Positions 1 through 9,122 of a stretch of 64,000 bases of DNA are shown piece by piece; position 1 is the first letter of the stretch, and each line of letters starts with the position of its first letter. This stretch comes from Fidelibacterota bacterium (GTDB taxonomy: Bacteria; Fidelibacterota; Marinisomatia; Marinisomatales; TCS55): NCBI GenBank assembly GCA_014239435.1, contig JAAZYX010000025.1, forward strand, positions 1-64,000, given 5' to 3'. The position numbers were made by a program, and so were the translations under genes. The notes beneath the pieces are model-generated. The model worked only from the letters and a program-made list of their open reading frames with translations. It had not been told where the DNA came from and did no database searches.

Positions 1-1596
1 CAGGATCCGCTATTAAACAAGGGAACCGCATTTTCTGAAGAGGAACGAATTGAATTCGGACTCAAGGGACTGCTTCCGCCTAAAATTCTCAGCCAGGAAG
101 TTCAGCTGACCAAACTTGATGAGAATTTTGGAAAACTTCAGGATGATCTGGATAAATATGTGTATCTCGTTTCCCTTCACGACAGGAATGAAACGCTTTT
201 TTATCGGTTTATTATGGATAATCTTGTGGAAACGATGCCGATCATTTATACGCCGACTGTAGGCCGTGCGTGCCAGCAGTACCGCCGAATTTTTCGCCGT
301 TCGAGAGGACTGTACATTTCTATCCAAGATAAGGGGAATATTTCCGGAGTTATGCAGAATTGGCCTCGTGAGAAAGTATCCGTCATTGTTGTTACGGATG
401 GTGAGCGCATTTTAGGGCTTGGTGATCTCGGAGCAGACGGAATGGGAATTCCGATTGGAAAACTTTCGCTTTATACAGCGTGCGCCGGAATCCCGCCCGA
501 TGAATGCCTACCGATTATGCTGGATGTGGGCACCGAGGATGAAATCCGAAGGAATGATCCGGTGTATTTGGGAATTTCAGAACCGAGAACGATTGGGCAG
601 GAATATGATGATTTTGTGGATGAATTCATGGAAGCAGTGTCAGAAACATTCCCGGAAGCCTTAATCCAGTTTGAAGATTTCGGTAATAGCAATGCATCGC
701 GGTTTCTCACAAAATATCAGAATTCTTATCGAATGTTTAATGATGACATTCAAGGCACCGCCGCCGTTACTCTTGCGGGATTGCTTACGGCTTCCAGGAT
801 TCAAAAGAACACTTTGTCGGATCAAAAGATTTTGTTCTTTGGCGCAGGAACTGCCGGATTGGGAATTGGAAATTTGATGGTAAAACAGCTGGTAAATGAT
901 GGATTAAATGAAGACGAAGCAAAAAAACTATGCTGGTTTTTTGATTCAAGAGGATTGATAGTTTCAGGACGCGAAGGATTGAATGCAGAAAAATCTGTTT
1001 ATGCACATCAGCAATCTCATATTGATACCTTTTTGGAAGCTGTCAATGTTTTGAAACCGACCGCAATTGTGGGAGTTGCAGGTCAACCTGGCGTATTTGA
1101 CAAAGCTATTCTGAATGCCATGGCAGCAATAAACGAACAACCCATCGTCTTTGCATTATCAAATCCAACATCACAATCTGAATGCACAGCAGAAGAGGCA
1201 TTTTCATGTACCCAAGGACGTGTACTCTTTGCAAGTGGAAGTCCTTTTCCTGATGTTATCTGGAATGGTAAAACGCACAAAATCAGCCAAGGGAATAATG
1301 CTTATATTTTCCCCGGTATTGGGCTTGGCATTTCGGTTTGCGGTGCCTCTAAAGTGACGGATGAGATGTTTATAAAAGCGGCGGAAATTTTAAGTCAAGA
1401 GGTCACAGATCAGAACATTGAAGAAGGGCGGTTGTATCCTCCGCTTCGTTCAATTGGTGATGTATCGGTGAATATTGCGGCTGCCGTTACTGAATGTGCG
1501 GAAACCCAATTTCTCGCACGTGAGAATTTACCGGAAAATAGGCAAGCATTCATTCGTGGCAACCTGTACGACCCACATTATGAATCTTTAGTATAG
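1..1596 (+). CDS. NAD-type malic enzyme, 5'-truncated by the window edge
   Basis: Oxidative decarboxylation of malate to pyruvate with NAD(P) reduction in the cytoplasm. The frame is open from base 1, so the start lies upstream; 531 residues are visible, against about 550 usual for the large malic enzymes. Numbered from the first visible codon: the N-terminal 'GLLPP' segment near 24-28, the catalytic 'YTPTVG' tyrosine motif near 83, the lysine-containing 'GKLSLYTACAG' near 151, 'NDDIQGTAAV' near 247, the Rossmann loop 'GAGTAGLGIGN' at about 281, and 'LSNPTS' near 386. These are the signature blocks of the malic enzyme family (maeA/sfcA type). NAD rather than NADP preference is inferred from overall type, not proven. 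The gene converges with the DUF3179 gene, with only 10 bases between the stops. Confidence 0.95.
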   Translation, partial: QDPLLNKGTAFSEEERIEFGLKGLLPPKILSQEVQLTKLDENFGKLQDDLDKYVYLVSLHDRNETLFYRFIMDNLVETMPIIYTPTVGRACQQYRRIFRRSRGLYISIQDKGNISGVMQNWPREKVSVIVVTDGERILGLGDLGADGMGIPIGKLSLYTACAGIPPDECLPIMLDVGTEDEIRRNDPVYLGISEPRTIGQEYDDFVDEFMEAVSETFPEALIQFEDFGNSNASRFLTKYQNSYRMFNDDIQGTAAVTLAGLLTASRIQKNTLSDQKILFFGAGTAGLGIGNLMVKQLVNDGLNEDEAKKLCWFFDSRGLIVSGREGLNAEKSVYAHQQSHIDTFLEAVNVLKPTAIVGVAGQPGVFDKAILNAMAAINEQPIVFALSNPTSQSECTAEEAFSCTQGRVLFASGSPFPDVIWNGKTHKISQGNNAYIFPGIGLGISVCGASKVTDEMFIKAAEILSQEVTDQNIEEGRLYPPLRSIGDVSVNIAAAVTECAETQFLARENLPENRQAFIRGNLYDPHYESLV

Positions 1597-1606
1597 CGAA
1601 AAAATA

Positions 1607-2677
1607 TTAATTATAGATTTGAATTTCAGGGAAATAGGCCGCAGCGGCAAACCAGTAAGCAATAAATCCTTGAGCAGCATTCAATTGTTCTCCGGTTAAA
1701 CTCCCATCCACCGCTTTTCCCAATAGGTTCCAAGTTGAGCCTGTTTCCGAATCCGTTAGAAATAACGAACCTGAATCCGGATACCAATCTGAGATTGAAA
1801 ATGTCAGATCTGTTTCAAATCCAATCGCAATATCTTCTGTTGCGGAAAAGATAAACGTAAATGTTTGCTCACCCATCGTTTCCCTAAGAACTGTTGGAGT
1901 GACAAACATAGTGATAGGGTAAGCCATTACTTTTTCATTAGAAATAAATGTTAATACCCGTTCTTTAGCAGGAAGTCTGTTGTCTGTATTCTGAACGGGG
2001 AAATAAATATAATCTCTGCATGTAGCAGAATTACAGGATTTGTAGGAACCATACGGGTAAAGATTATAGTTTCGTGAGTAGCCGGTATTCGCATTCACAA
2101 CACGGGATTCCGGGAAAAGAGATTTCCAGGTTTTCCATGTTGTCTCTAATAATGGTTGAAGTTCAAAGGCATTACCCTGTTGTGCGCCGGCAGCAGACTT
2201 TAGAAACATTTGCGGCCAGTAACTTCCGGTTTTACGATCGTACATAATCAGGTTGCTGTTATAAAGTAATCCTGATACACCGAAAGATGTATTTTCTTTA
2301 GTGAAATGAATGGCGCTACCGGTTAAAGGACAATAGGAAATCGCAAATCCGGCTTCATTTACAATCTCATGCCAATCAAGAATGGATTGAGGATATGCTG
2401 TATAATGTGTTCCATCCCAGATTCCAACGACGAGATCATCGTCATCAAGGAATTCAAGATGGTCCCCGCCAATTTGAGATTTATTTGGACTTTGAATGCT
2501 GGGAATACAATCTAATCCACTGCATCCTCTTCGTATAAACGTTTCATCAATGAGCCAATCCATTTCGGCAATACTGCCGGATATTGGATTGTTTTCATGT
2601 TTACAACTGGGAACAAGAATAACTGAAATCATTAGCAGGAAAATTCTAAAGTTATCTCTAAAATATTTTAACTTCAT
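1607..2677 (-). CDS. DUF3179 domain lipoprotein
   Basis: Probable exported lipoprotein of 356 residues. I chose the ATG at 2677 because it places a short basic stretch and a hydrophobic core (IFLLMISVILVP) directly before a lipobox ending 'VPSC'; upstream in-frame starts would bury this signal. The body contains the DUF3179 hallmarks: 'DGTHYTAYPQSIL', the 'YCPLTGSAIHF' block with its cysteine, 'LYNSNLIMYDRKTGSYWPQ', and a TWKTWKSLFP-type segment. DUF3179 has no established biochemical function; many members are predicted envelope proteins. It is divergent from the DUF5916 gene across 164 bases that should hold both promoters. Confidence 0.85.
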   Translation of the reverse strand: MKLKYFRDNFRIFLLMISVILVPSCKHENNPISGSIAEMDWLIDETFIRRGCSGLDCIPSIQSPNKSQIGGDHLEFLDDDDLVVGIWDGTHYTAYPQSILDWHEIVNEAGFAISYCPLTGSAIHFTKENTSFGVSGLLYNSNLIMYDRKTGSYWPQMFLKSAAGAQQGNAFELQPLLETTWKTWKSLFPESRVVNANTGYSRNYNLYPYGSYKSCNSATCRDYIYFPVQNTDNRLPAKERVLTFISNEKVMAYPITMFVTPTVLRETMGEQTFTFIFSATEDIAIGFETDLTFSISDWYPDSGSLFLTDSETGSTWNLLGKAVDGSLTGEQLNAAQGFIAYWFAAAAYFPEIQIYN

Positions 2678-2841
2678 GGTTGCCATTAATTTAAAGAACC
2701 TTAATAATGTAATCTGTCGCAAAGATGACATTATTGAACAGATTATGTTGATATTATTTTATGACAACTTTTTTCAGTACCGAGTGTCCAACGACGGAAA
2801 CATTTATTCATTAACCAAATATAAAAGAAGCAAGAGTATTC

Positions 2842-5055
2842 ATGAAAAATCACATTCCATCCTTGGTATTAATCGCATTACTTCTTCCGGTAAACCAAGT
2901 ATATGCGGATAATACAGAATTAAAGTCATTTACGATTAGCAAAACTGATGCCGAAATTGTAATTGATGGAGACATCTCTGAGAAAATTTGGGAAACAGCC
3001 ACGTCCATTAACAATTTTCTTGAATTTGAACCGGGAGAAAATGTTCAGCCTCCGGTTGAGACGGAAATCAAACTTATGTATGATGATAATTATCTCTACG
3101 TCGCCTTCTTCGCTTACGATAATCCAGAAAATGTGCGCGCTACATTTGGGAATAGAGATGAAGTGTTTGCTGACGATTTTGTTGCCATCATATTAGATCC
3201 ATATGGAGAATCCAATACCGGTATCATGCTGGCATCCAATCCATTTGGTATTCAGTTAGACACAAAAAGTTCAGGACAGAATGAAGATGTAGGCTTTGAC
3301 CTCGTGTACAATACACAGGGAAAAATTACGGAGGATGGTTTTCAGGTTGAAATGTCTATCCCATTTTCGAGTTTATCTTTCCCGGTTAAGGATGAGCAGG
3401 AATGGCGAGTTGGCTTTTACCGAAGCCTTCCAAGAGAAAATAGGCATCAAATTGCATGGGGCGGTATGGACAGGACAGACCCCTGCTGGCTTTGTCAGCT
3501 TGGATATCTCCGCGGTATGAAAGGCATCAAAAAAAAACAAGTCCTCGAACTTTTACCGGCAGTCGTCGGCTCACAGGCTTATTCTCCCGATTCACTAAAT
3601 GTATTACAGTCCAACGCTGCAGAGGGAGAACCTTCGCTGGGATTCCGCTATTCCTTCAGTTCTGATTTGTCTGCGGAATTCACCTTAAACCCGGATTTCA
3701 GCCAAGTAGAAGCAGACGCGGACCAGATTGATGTCAATACAACTTATGCACTGTTTTTTCCGGAAAAACGTCCGTTTTTTAATGAAGGCGCAGAATTATT
3801 TAGAACCTATATCAATGCGGTATATACACGGTCCATCAATGATCCAATTGCCGCAGGGCGAATTATCAGCAAGATGGGAAAAACTACATTCGCATTTTTG
3901 TCAGCACTTGACCAACATTCGCCTTACACAATCCCCGGAGAAGAAAAAAGTTATGCTGCAATTGGCGGGGAAAGTCTATCCAATATCTTCCGCGCGAAAC
4001 ACTCATTGGGACAAACAGGATATTATGGATTTATGCTGACCGATCGCAGGATGGCAGATGGAGGAGCCGGCAGTTTGACCGGAGTTGATTTTCGTTACAG
4101 ATTTAACAAAATTTATTCTCTAGAAATGCAGGCGCTTTTGAGTAATACAGCTGAACCTTCTGATTCTCTGCTAACAAATGACGATACTTTTGGAGATGGG
4201 TATACCGTGACCTTCGATGGAGAATCATTCAAGGGCAATGCGGTGGAAGTAGAATTTTCCCGTACAACCAAGCATGTATTTATTGAAGCTCAATATGAAC
4301 ATAAAACACCCGAATTCAGGGCAGATAATGGTTTTATTACGAAGAACAATTACAAGAAATTTGGTCTTGTTAGCCGGGTTCAATTTTGGCCAAACGGCAC
4401 TTTTTTGTCGAGTTACGTTTTTGGAATGGGCGGAGGTGTTTTTCATAATTTTTCCGGTGAGTTGAAAAAACAGAAACTCAAAATATTTTCGAATTTTACA
4501 CTACCCAGACAAACCAACCTTGAAATAGATTTTGAAATCACTCCTTTCGAACGATTCAAATCAACAGATATGACAGGCTTATGGAATTGGGATATCAATG
4601 TTAACTCCAGGTTTAGTGAAGCAATTATGCTGGGGTTTGGTACTGGTTCGGGAGAAAAAATGGTTCGGTATCTGGATGTTCCTGAGCGCGGGAATGGTCA
4701 GTATATTTATACCTGGATGCAAATGAAACTGACACAAAAACTATCTATTCAGCCAATGTACATGTATTCCGAAATGAAAACGACAGCGGGTGATTCAACC
4801 TATTATTCAGGATTTACAAGCAGGATTAGAATGAATTATCAAATCAGCAAAGCACTGTCAATCCGCCTGTTCACACAATACAGTGACTTCAGCAATACAC
4901 TTCAGTTCCAGCCGCTTATTAGTTATAGGCCAAGTCCTTTTACCATATTTTATCTCGGTTCTACTCATGGGTACGATGTGACAGGCGATTTCGAAAAAAC
5001 CGAAGAATCCATCCGACAGATTTTCATGAAATTTCAGTATCTATTTGATGTGTAA
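2842..5055 (+). CDS. DUF5916 outer-membrane protein with CBM9-like domain
   Basis: 737 residues. A Sec signal peptide (residues 1-22, ending VYA) is followed by a CBM9-like beta-sandwich domain (about 30-215: 'IDGDISEKIWETA', 'YDDNYLYVAFFAYD', 'DDFVAIILDPYG'). The remaining 500 residues are rich in alternating aromatic/polar strands, with 'FTLNPDFSQVEADADQID' and 'FFPEKRPFFNEGA', both typical of DUF5916. This architecture is common in Bacteroidetes and related phyla and is interpreted as a sugar-binding outer-membrane barrel; the substrate is unknown. The protein ends in an aromatic residue-rich strand. thiI starts 9 bases downstream, so the two may be cotranscribed although no functional link is evident. 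Confidence 0.85.
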   Translation: MKNHIPSLVLIALLLPVNQVYADNTELKSFTISKTDAEIVIDGDISEKIWETATSINNFLEFEPGENVQPPVETEIKLMYDDNYLYVAFFAYDNPENVRATFGNRDEVFADDFVAIILDPYGESNTGIMLASNPFGIQLDTKSSGQNEDVGFDLVYNTQGKITEDGFQVEMSIPFSSLSFPVKDEQEWRVGFYRSLPRENRHQIAWGGMDRTDPCWLCQLGYLRGMKGIKKKQVLELLPAVVGSQAYSPDSLNVLQSNAAEGEPSLGFRYSFSSDLSAEFTLNPDFSQVEADADQIDVNTTYALFFPEKRPFFNEGAELFRTYINAVYTRSINDPIAAGRIISKMGKTTFAFLSALDQHSPYTIPGEEKSYAAIGGESLSNIFRAKHSLGQTGYYGFMLTDRRMADGGAGSLTGVDFRYRFNKIYSLEMQALLSNTAEPSDSLLTNDDTFGDGYTVTFDGESFKGNAVEVEFSRTTKHVFIEAQYEHKTPEFRADNGFITKNNYKKFGLVSRVQFWPNGTFLSSYVFGMGGGVFHNFSGELKKQKLKIFSNFTLPRQTNLEIDFEITPFERFKSTDMTGLWNWDINVNSRFSEAIMLGFGTGSGEKMVRYLDVPERGNGQYIYTWMQMKLTQKLSIQPMYMYSEMKTTAGDSTYYSGFTSRIRMNYQISKALSIRLFTQYSDFSNTLQFQPLISYRPSPFTIFYLGSTHGYDVTGDFEKTEESIRQIFMKFQYLFDV

Positions 5056-5064
5056 ATTGACAAT

Positions 5065-6228
5065 ATGACACCGGATTATGTACTTTTTCATTATGACGAA
5101 ATAGGGCTAAAGGGCGGCAACCGATCCTATTTTGAACGAAAGCTGAAGCAGAATATTAAAGCGGTCGTTCCTTCCGGCACTTTTACATCTATTAAATCAA
5201 TCCAGGGCAGATTGGTGGGGAAGTTGTCTGAAGTTGCAAAACCTGATTTTACCAGTTTTAAGCCATCTATAGAAAAAGTGTTCGGATTGGCATATTTCGC
5301 ACCGGCCGTGCGATGCACCCAAAATGAGGAAATAATATCAAAAACTGCCGTATCCATCCTAAATGAATTGACCTTCTCTACATTTCGCATTACTGCGCGC
5401 AGATCCGGCCTTGATGTGCCATTATCATCCCAAAAACTAAATGAAAATGTTGGCGCCCTTGTTGTAGAAGCATTGGGGAAAAAGGTAAAGTTGAAAAATC
5501 CGGATGCCGTTTGTCATATAGATTTATTTGATAAGAGTGCTTTTCTGTACACCGATAAAATTTCAGGGCCGGGCGGGCTTCCCATCGGTGTCAGCGGAAA
5601 AGTGATGTGTATGATATCCGGCGGTATTGATTCTCCTTTGGCTGCGTACTATACAATGAAACGCGGCGGAAAAATTTCGTTGGTTCATTTTCATTCGGTT
5701 CCATATACAAATTCAGCTTCCATAGATAAGGTTAAAGAAATCGTTGGCGTTCTTCAACAGTATCAGCCAAGAATTGTGTTGCACTCCGTACCATTGGCGG
5801 ATATTCAAAAACAAGTCAGAACCGATACGGATGAAAAATATCGTGTTCTGATGTACAGGAGATTTATGATTCGTATCACTGAAATGCTATCCAATTTGGA
5901 AAAAGCAAAAGCAATAGTTACAGGTGAGGTATTGGGTCAGGTAGCTTCTCAAACCTTGGAAAATATGCAAGCGGTTGAGGATGTTTCTTCTGTGCCGATT
6001 TTGCGTCCGCTGGTAGGATTTGATAAGCGTGAAATTGTTGACCAAACAAAGCAATTGGGAACTTTTGATATTTCCATTCAGCCAGATCAAGACTGCTGTT
6101 CTTTGTTTGTGCCCAAGCATCCTGCGACAAAAGCACGTCTGAAAGATGTTGAGCATAATGAGTCAAGACTGGATGTGGATACACTGGTGAAAGAAGCTGT
6201 TAATCAGACAGAAAAATTTGTGATGTAA
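5065..6228 (+). CDS. thiI: tRNA 4-thiouridine synthase ThiI (no rhodanese domain)
   Basis: Transfers sulfur to U8 of tRNA and/or supplies sulfur for the thiazole of thiamine. 387 residues: N-terminal ferredoxin-like/THUMP region (about 1-165, with 'HYDEIGLKGGNRSYFE'), then the adenylating PP-loop domain with 'MISGGIDSPLAAYYTMKRG' near residue 190, and 'TGEVLGQVASQTLENM' near 292. The C-terminal rhodanese domain of the E. coli enzyme (482 aa) is absent, as in many bacteria. The 'DQDCCSLFVPKHPAT' segment near 351 keeps cysteines that may take part in sulfur transfer. A thiamine pyrophosphokinase operon lies 49 kb away in the same window. Confidence 0.95.
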   Translation: MTPDYVLFHYDEIGLKGGNRSYFERKLKQNIKAVVPSGTFTSIKSIQGRLVGKLSEVAKPDFTSFKPSIEKVFGLAYFAPAVRCTQNEEIISKTAVSILNELTFSTFRITARRSGLDVPLSSQKLNENVGALVVEALGKKVKLKNPDAVCHIDLFDKSAFLYTDKISGPGGLPIGVSGKVMCMISGGIDSPLAAYYTMKRGGKISLVHFHSVPYTNSASIDKVKEIVGVLQQYQPRIVLHSVPLADIQKQVRTDTDEKYRVLMYRRFMIRITEMLSNLEKAKAIVTGEVLGQVASQTLENMQAVEDVSSVPILRPLVGFDKREIVDQTKQLGTFDISIQPDQDCCSLFVPKHPATKARLKDVEHNESRLDVDTLVKEAVNQTEKFVM

Positions 6229-6288
6229 GCGAATGAATTCTGATCATATTTGGTATACAAACCTGCTTAAATTCCTGCTCTTTGATTC

Positions 6289-6804
6289 ATGAGGATAATG
6301 TTTACAACCCAATTAATTTTTGGACTTATTATGATTTCATGGTTATTTGCCGGCGCCGATACCTTAAAAGTTGGATCACCGGCACCGAATTTTTCTTTAC
6401 CCGATGAAAACGGGAAGGAATGCACTTTATCTGACTACAAGGGAAAACGTGTTGTCGTTTATTTTTTTCCAAAGGCTGAAACACCGGGCTGAATAAAGGA
6501 AGCATGCGGGTTCCGCGATGTATTCGAAAAATATATTGAGAAAGAAATTGTTGTGATTGGCATCAGTTATGATACCCCAGAAAAATTACTCAAGTTTAAG
6601 AAAAATCATAACCTGCCGTTTACATTTTTGTCAGACAGAAAGAAAAAGGTCGCATACCTTTACAATTCCGGAAATTTCCTTTTTGCTAATCGTAAAACAT
6701 TCATTATTGACGAAAAAGGCATCATTGAAAAAATCTATCAAAAAGTAAATGTGAATACGCATGCTCCTCAAATCTTGGAATATTTTGAACCCAATGAAAA
6801 TTAA
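6289..6804 (+). CDS. Selenocysteine-containing peroxiredoxin (BCP/AhpC-TSA family)
   Basis: Reduces hydroperoxides. Read through the TGA at 6490-6492, the frame gives 171 residues: signal-like N-terminus (1-23), thioredoxin-fold start '[15 protein letters not shown]', then '[10 protein letters not shown]', the TGA codon (residue 68) and 'IKEACGFRD'. In BCP-type peroxiredoxins this block reads 'TPGCTxEAC', so the TGA falls exactly on the peroxidatic cysteine; the resolving-type cysteine five residues later is kept. Downstream family sequence ('[21 protein letters not shown]', '[13 protein letters not shown]') continues in the same frame without another stop. A SECIS-like hairpin follows the TGA. 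TGA is a normal stop elsewhere in the window. No sel genes are present here to confirm Sec insertion; the alternative is a nonsense mutation. Confidence 0.85.
6502..6521 (+). promoter_or_regulatory. Bacterial SECIS-like hairpin downstream of the Sec UGA
   Basis: GCAU (6502-6505) pairs with AUGU (6518-6521, one G-U), and GCGG (6506-6509) pairs with CCGC (6513-6516). G6517 is bulged and the apical loop is GUU (6510-6512). The loop begins 17 bases after the UGA and its first base is G. Known bacterial SECIS elements sit inside the coding region just 3' of the UGA, with a G at the start of a small apical loop at about this distance. Structure seen by eye; SelB binding is inferred. Confidence 0.75.
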
Positions 6805-9121
6805 ATTCCTTCTTTTTTCACTTCTAATTTTTACATCTTTGCCAGCCCAGTCCGGCCGGGTTTATGGATTTATTACGGACGGCGAAACGGGAGAAGCGTT
6901 AATCGGCGCTAATGTATTTTTAAGAGAAACTGGTCAGGGAATGCCAACGGATAAAAACGGGTATTATGTTATTGATAATATATCCGGAGACTCACTGACT
7001 TTGGTAGTGTCGTACCTTGGGTATCAGCAATCTAATACCAAATTAGATTTTTCAGAAAACGGCCGATTTGGTCAGAACATTGGCTTGATGCCTGTTGTAA
7101 TTGAAGCAGAGGCGGTGGATGTGTCCGCAGAAAAAATTGCGAGAAGGTTTAATATTCAACCCGGCCGTGTGAATCTTTCAAGCAACCAGATTCGTTCTAT
7201 GCCATCCATTTTGGAACCCGATATTTTTCGGACTATTCAGGCACTGCCCGGAGTGCTAACGCAATCTGAATTCAGTACAGGATTGATTATTCGCGGAGGG
7301 AATACAGACCAAAACCTAATTCTGCTTGACGGAATTACTGTGTACAATCCATCTCATTTAGGCGGTGTATTTTCCAATTTTATTGTTGATGCTGTAAAGG
7401 ATGCAGACCTTATTAAAGGCGGATACAATGCCGAATACGGAGGAAGACTTTCTGCTGTCCTGAATGTAACCAGCCGTGAGGGGAACCGGAATAAAGTAGA
7501 TGCCAGCACATCGGTTTCATTATTGTCAGCACAAACCACTCTAGAAGGACCTTTTTACAAAGGTGCATGGCTGATTTCCGGACGACGGACATATTTTGAC
7601 CAAATATTAAAAAACACCAGTTTTAATGTGCCACCGTATTATTTCTACGATTTACAGAGTCATATTTTTTCTGATCTTACGCCAAAAGACAGGCTGAGTT
7701 TTAGCTTTTATCGCGGTCTCGACGATCTTGTTTATGAAGATCTTGGATTGGATTCTGAATGGGGTAATAAAACATACAGCATGGCTTATCGCCGGTTATT
7801 CAGCGATTTGCTGATTGGAAATTTTTTAATCGCATCCAGTCAATTCCGAACCTATTTCAATTTGGGCGGTGACTCCGGTCTCATCGAAGATAATGTGATT
7901 GATGATATTACAGCGGCTGCGAATTTTACATGGTTCCAAAACAGTGCCGTAACTTGGAAATTCGGCGCACAAGTCAAACAATTAGGCTTCGAATACGATA
8001 ATTCATTTGCAGATACATCCCTGTTTGTTATTCAGAAAAAACCGGTAGAATCTGCGATTTATAATAAATGGAAATGGATTTTATCAGAGAGATTTATAGT
8101 AGAACCCGGCATCCGCCTGAATGTGTATGATGCCCATCCTGATAGATATTTCCCCGACCTCAGATTAGGGATGAAATACCTCGTAACGGATGACAGATAC
8201 ATTAATTTTGCCATTGGGAATTATCACCAATTCATTCAAACGATTCAGGATGATTTTAATCCAACCATTCTCGATTTTTGGGTCGCGGTTGACGAATCTG
8301 TTCAACCCGGAAAATCTCAGCAGGTTGTACTCGGATATGAGGAATACATCGGTCGGGTGTATAAAGTTCAGGTTGAGGTTTACTATAAGAATTTGGAAAA
8401 TATGCTGACCTTTGTTGAATCTCGGTCATCTACAGATGAGACACTTTCCGATGAAAAAATATCTGATAATTTTACACCGGCAAATGGGTATGCGTATGGT
8501 ATAGAAATATTTGCCCAAAAATCCTTCGGGAAACTGAATGGCTGGATATCCTATACGATGGGTGTCGCCAGAAAAATTTTATTAGGCAAGGAATATTATT
8601 CGAATTGGGACCGGCGTCATGCCGTAAGCGTCATCGGGAATTATAAGTTTAATAAAAAATGGGAATTGAACTGGCAGTGGAGTTATCAGTCGGGGCAAGC
8701 CTTCACACCCATCCTCGGCTATTTTATTGAGGATCTGGATTTTACATTTGACAGCAACCACAGCAATTTCAGAACCATTCCTGGCGGAAGGAACTCCGGA
8801 CGTTATCCGGATTATCATCGGCTGGATTTAGGTGTAGTACGTCATTACAAATTCAAGCATTTTGATATGGATGTTTTCCTCCAAATCATTAACAGCTACA
8901 ATCAGGATAATATTTTCCGCTACGTGTACCATATGGGCAATGCCGCCAATGGAATAGATGATGACGGTGATTGGAATATTGATACCGACGATTTAAACGG
9001 GAACGGATATCCGGATTATGGCGAACCCAATGTTGATGAGGATGATGAGAGCAAAGTTCAGAGAACTGACATTTCAATTTTTCCACTTATACCATCCATA
9101 GGTTTTACCATAAGGTTTTGA
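6794..9121 (+). CDS. TonB-dependent receptor with carboxypeptidase-like N-terminal domain
   Basis: Outer-membrane active-uptake receptor, 775 residues. I use the ATG at 6794, which gives a clean signal peptide ([20 protein letters not shown]) and an 11-base overlap with the peroxiredoxin gene; an upstream ATG at 6761 would add 11 residues ahead of it. Order: CarboxypepD_reg-like domain (about 20-105, 'GFITDGETGEALIGANVFL'), plug domain (about 125-225, 'IRGGNTDQNLILLDGITVYNP', 'GGYNAEYGGRLSAVLNV'), then the beta-barrel ending in the aromatic terminal strand 'GFTIRF'. Near the C-terminus is an Asp/Asn-rich insertion (bases 8956-9053, 'DDDGDWNIDTDDLNGNG') resembling calcium-binding loops. The partner is the DUF4249 lipoprotein 1 base downstream. 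Substrate unknown. Confidence 0.92.
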   Translation: MKIKFLLFSLLIFTSLPAQSGRVYGFITDGETGEALIGANVFLRETGQGMPTDKNGYYVIDNISGDSLTLVVSYLGYQQSNTKLDFSENGRFGQNIGLMPVVIEAEAVDVSAEKIARRFNIQPGRVNLSSNQIRSMPSILEPDIFRTIQALPGVLTQSEFSTGLIIRGGNTDQNLILLDGITVYNPSHLGGVFSNFIVDAVKDADLIKGGYNAEYGGRLSAVLNVTSREGNRNKVDASTSVSLLSAQTTLEGPFYKGAWLISGRRTYFDQILKNTSFNVPPYYFYDLQSHIFSDLTPKDRLSFSFYRGLDDLVYEDLGLDSEWGNKTYSMAYRRLFSDLLIGNFLIASSQFRTYFNLGGDSGLIEDNVIDDITAAANFTWFQNSAVTWKFGAQVKQLGFEYDNSFADTSLFVIQKKPVESAIYNKWKWILSERFIVEPGIRLNVYDAHPDRYFPDLRLGMKYLVTDDRYINFAIGNYHQFIQTIQDDFNPTILDFWVAVDESVQPGKSQQVVLGYEEYIGRVYKVQVEVYYKNLENMLTFVESRSSTDETLSDEKISDNFTPANGYAYGIEIFAQKSFGKLNGWISYTMGVARKILLGKEYYSNWDRRHAVSVIGNYKFNKKWELNWQWSYQSGQAFTPILGYFIEDLDFTFDSNHSNFRTIPGGRNSGRYPDYHRLDLGVVRHYKFKHFDMDVFLQIINSYNQDNIFRYVYHMGNAANGIDDDGDWNIDTDDLNGNGYPDYGEPNVDEDDESKVQRTDISIFPLIPSIGFTIRF

Positions 9122-9122
9122 T

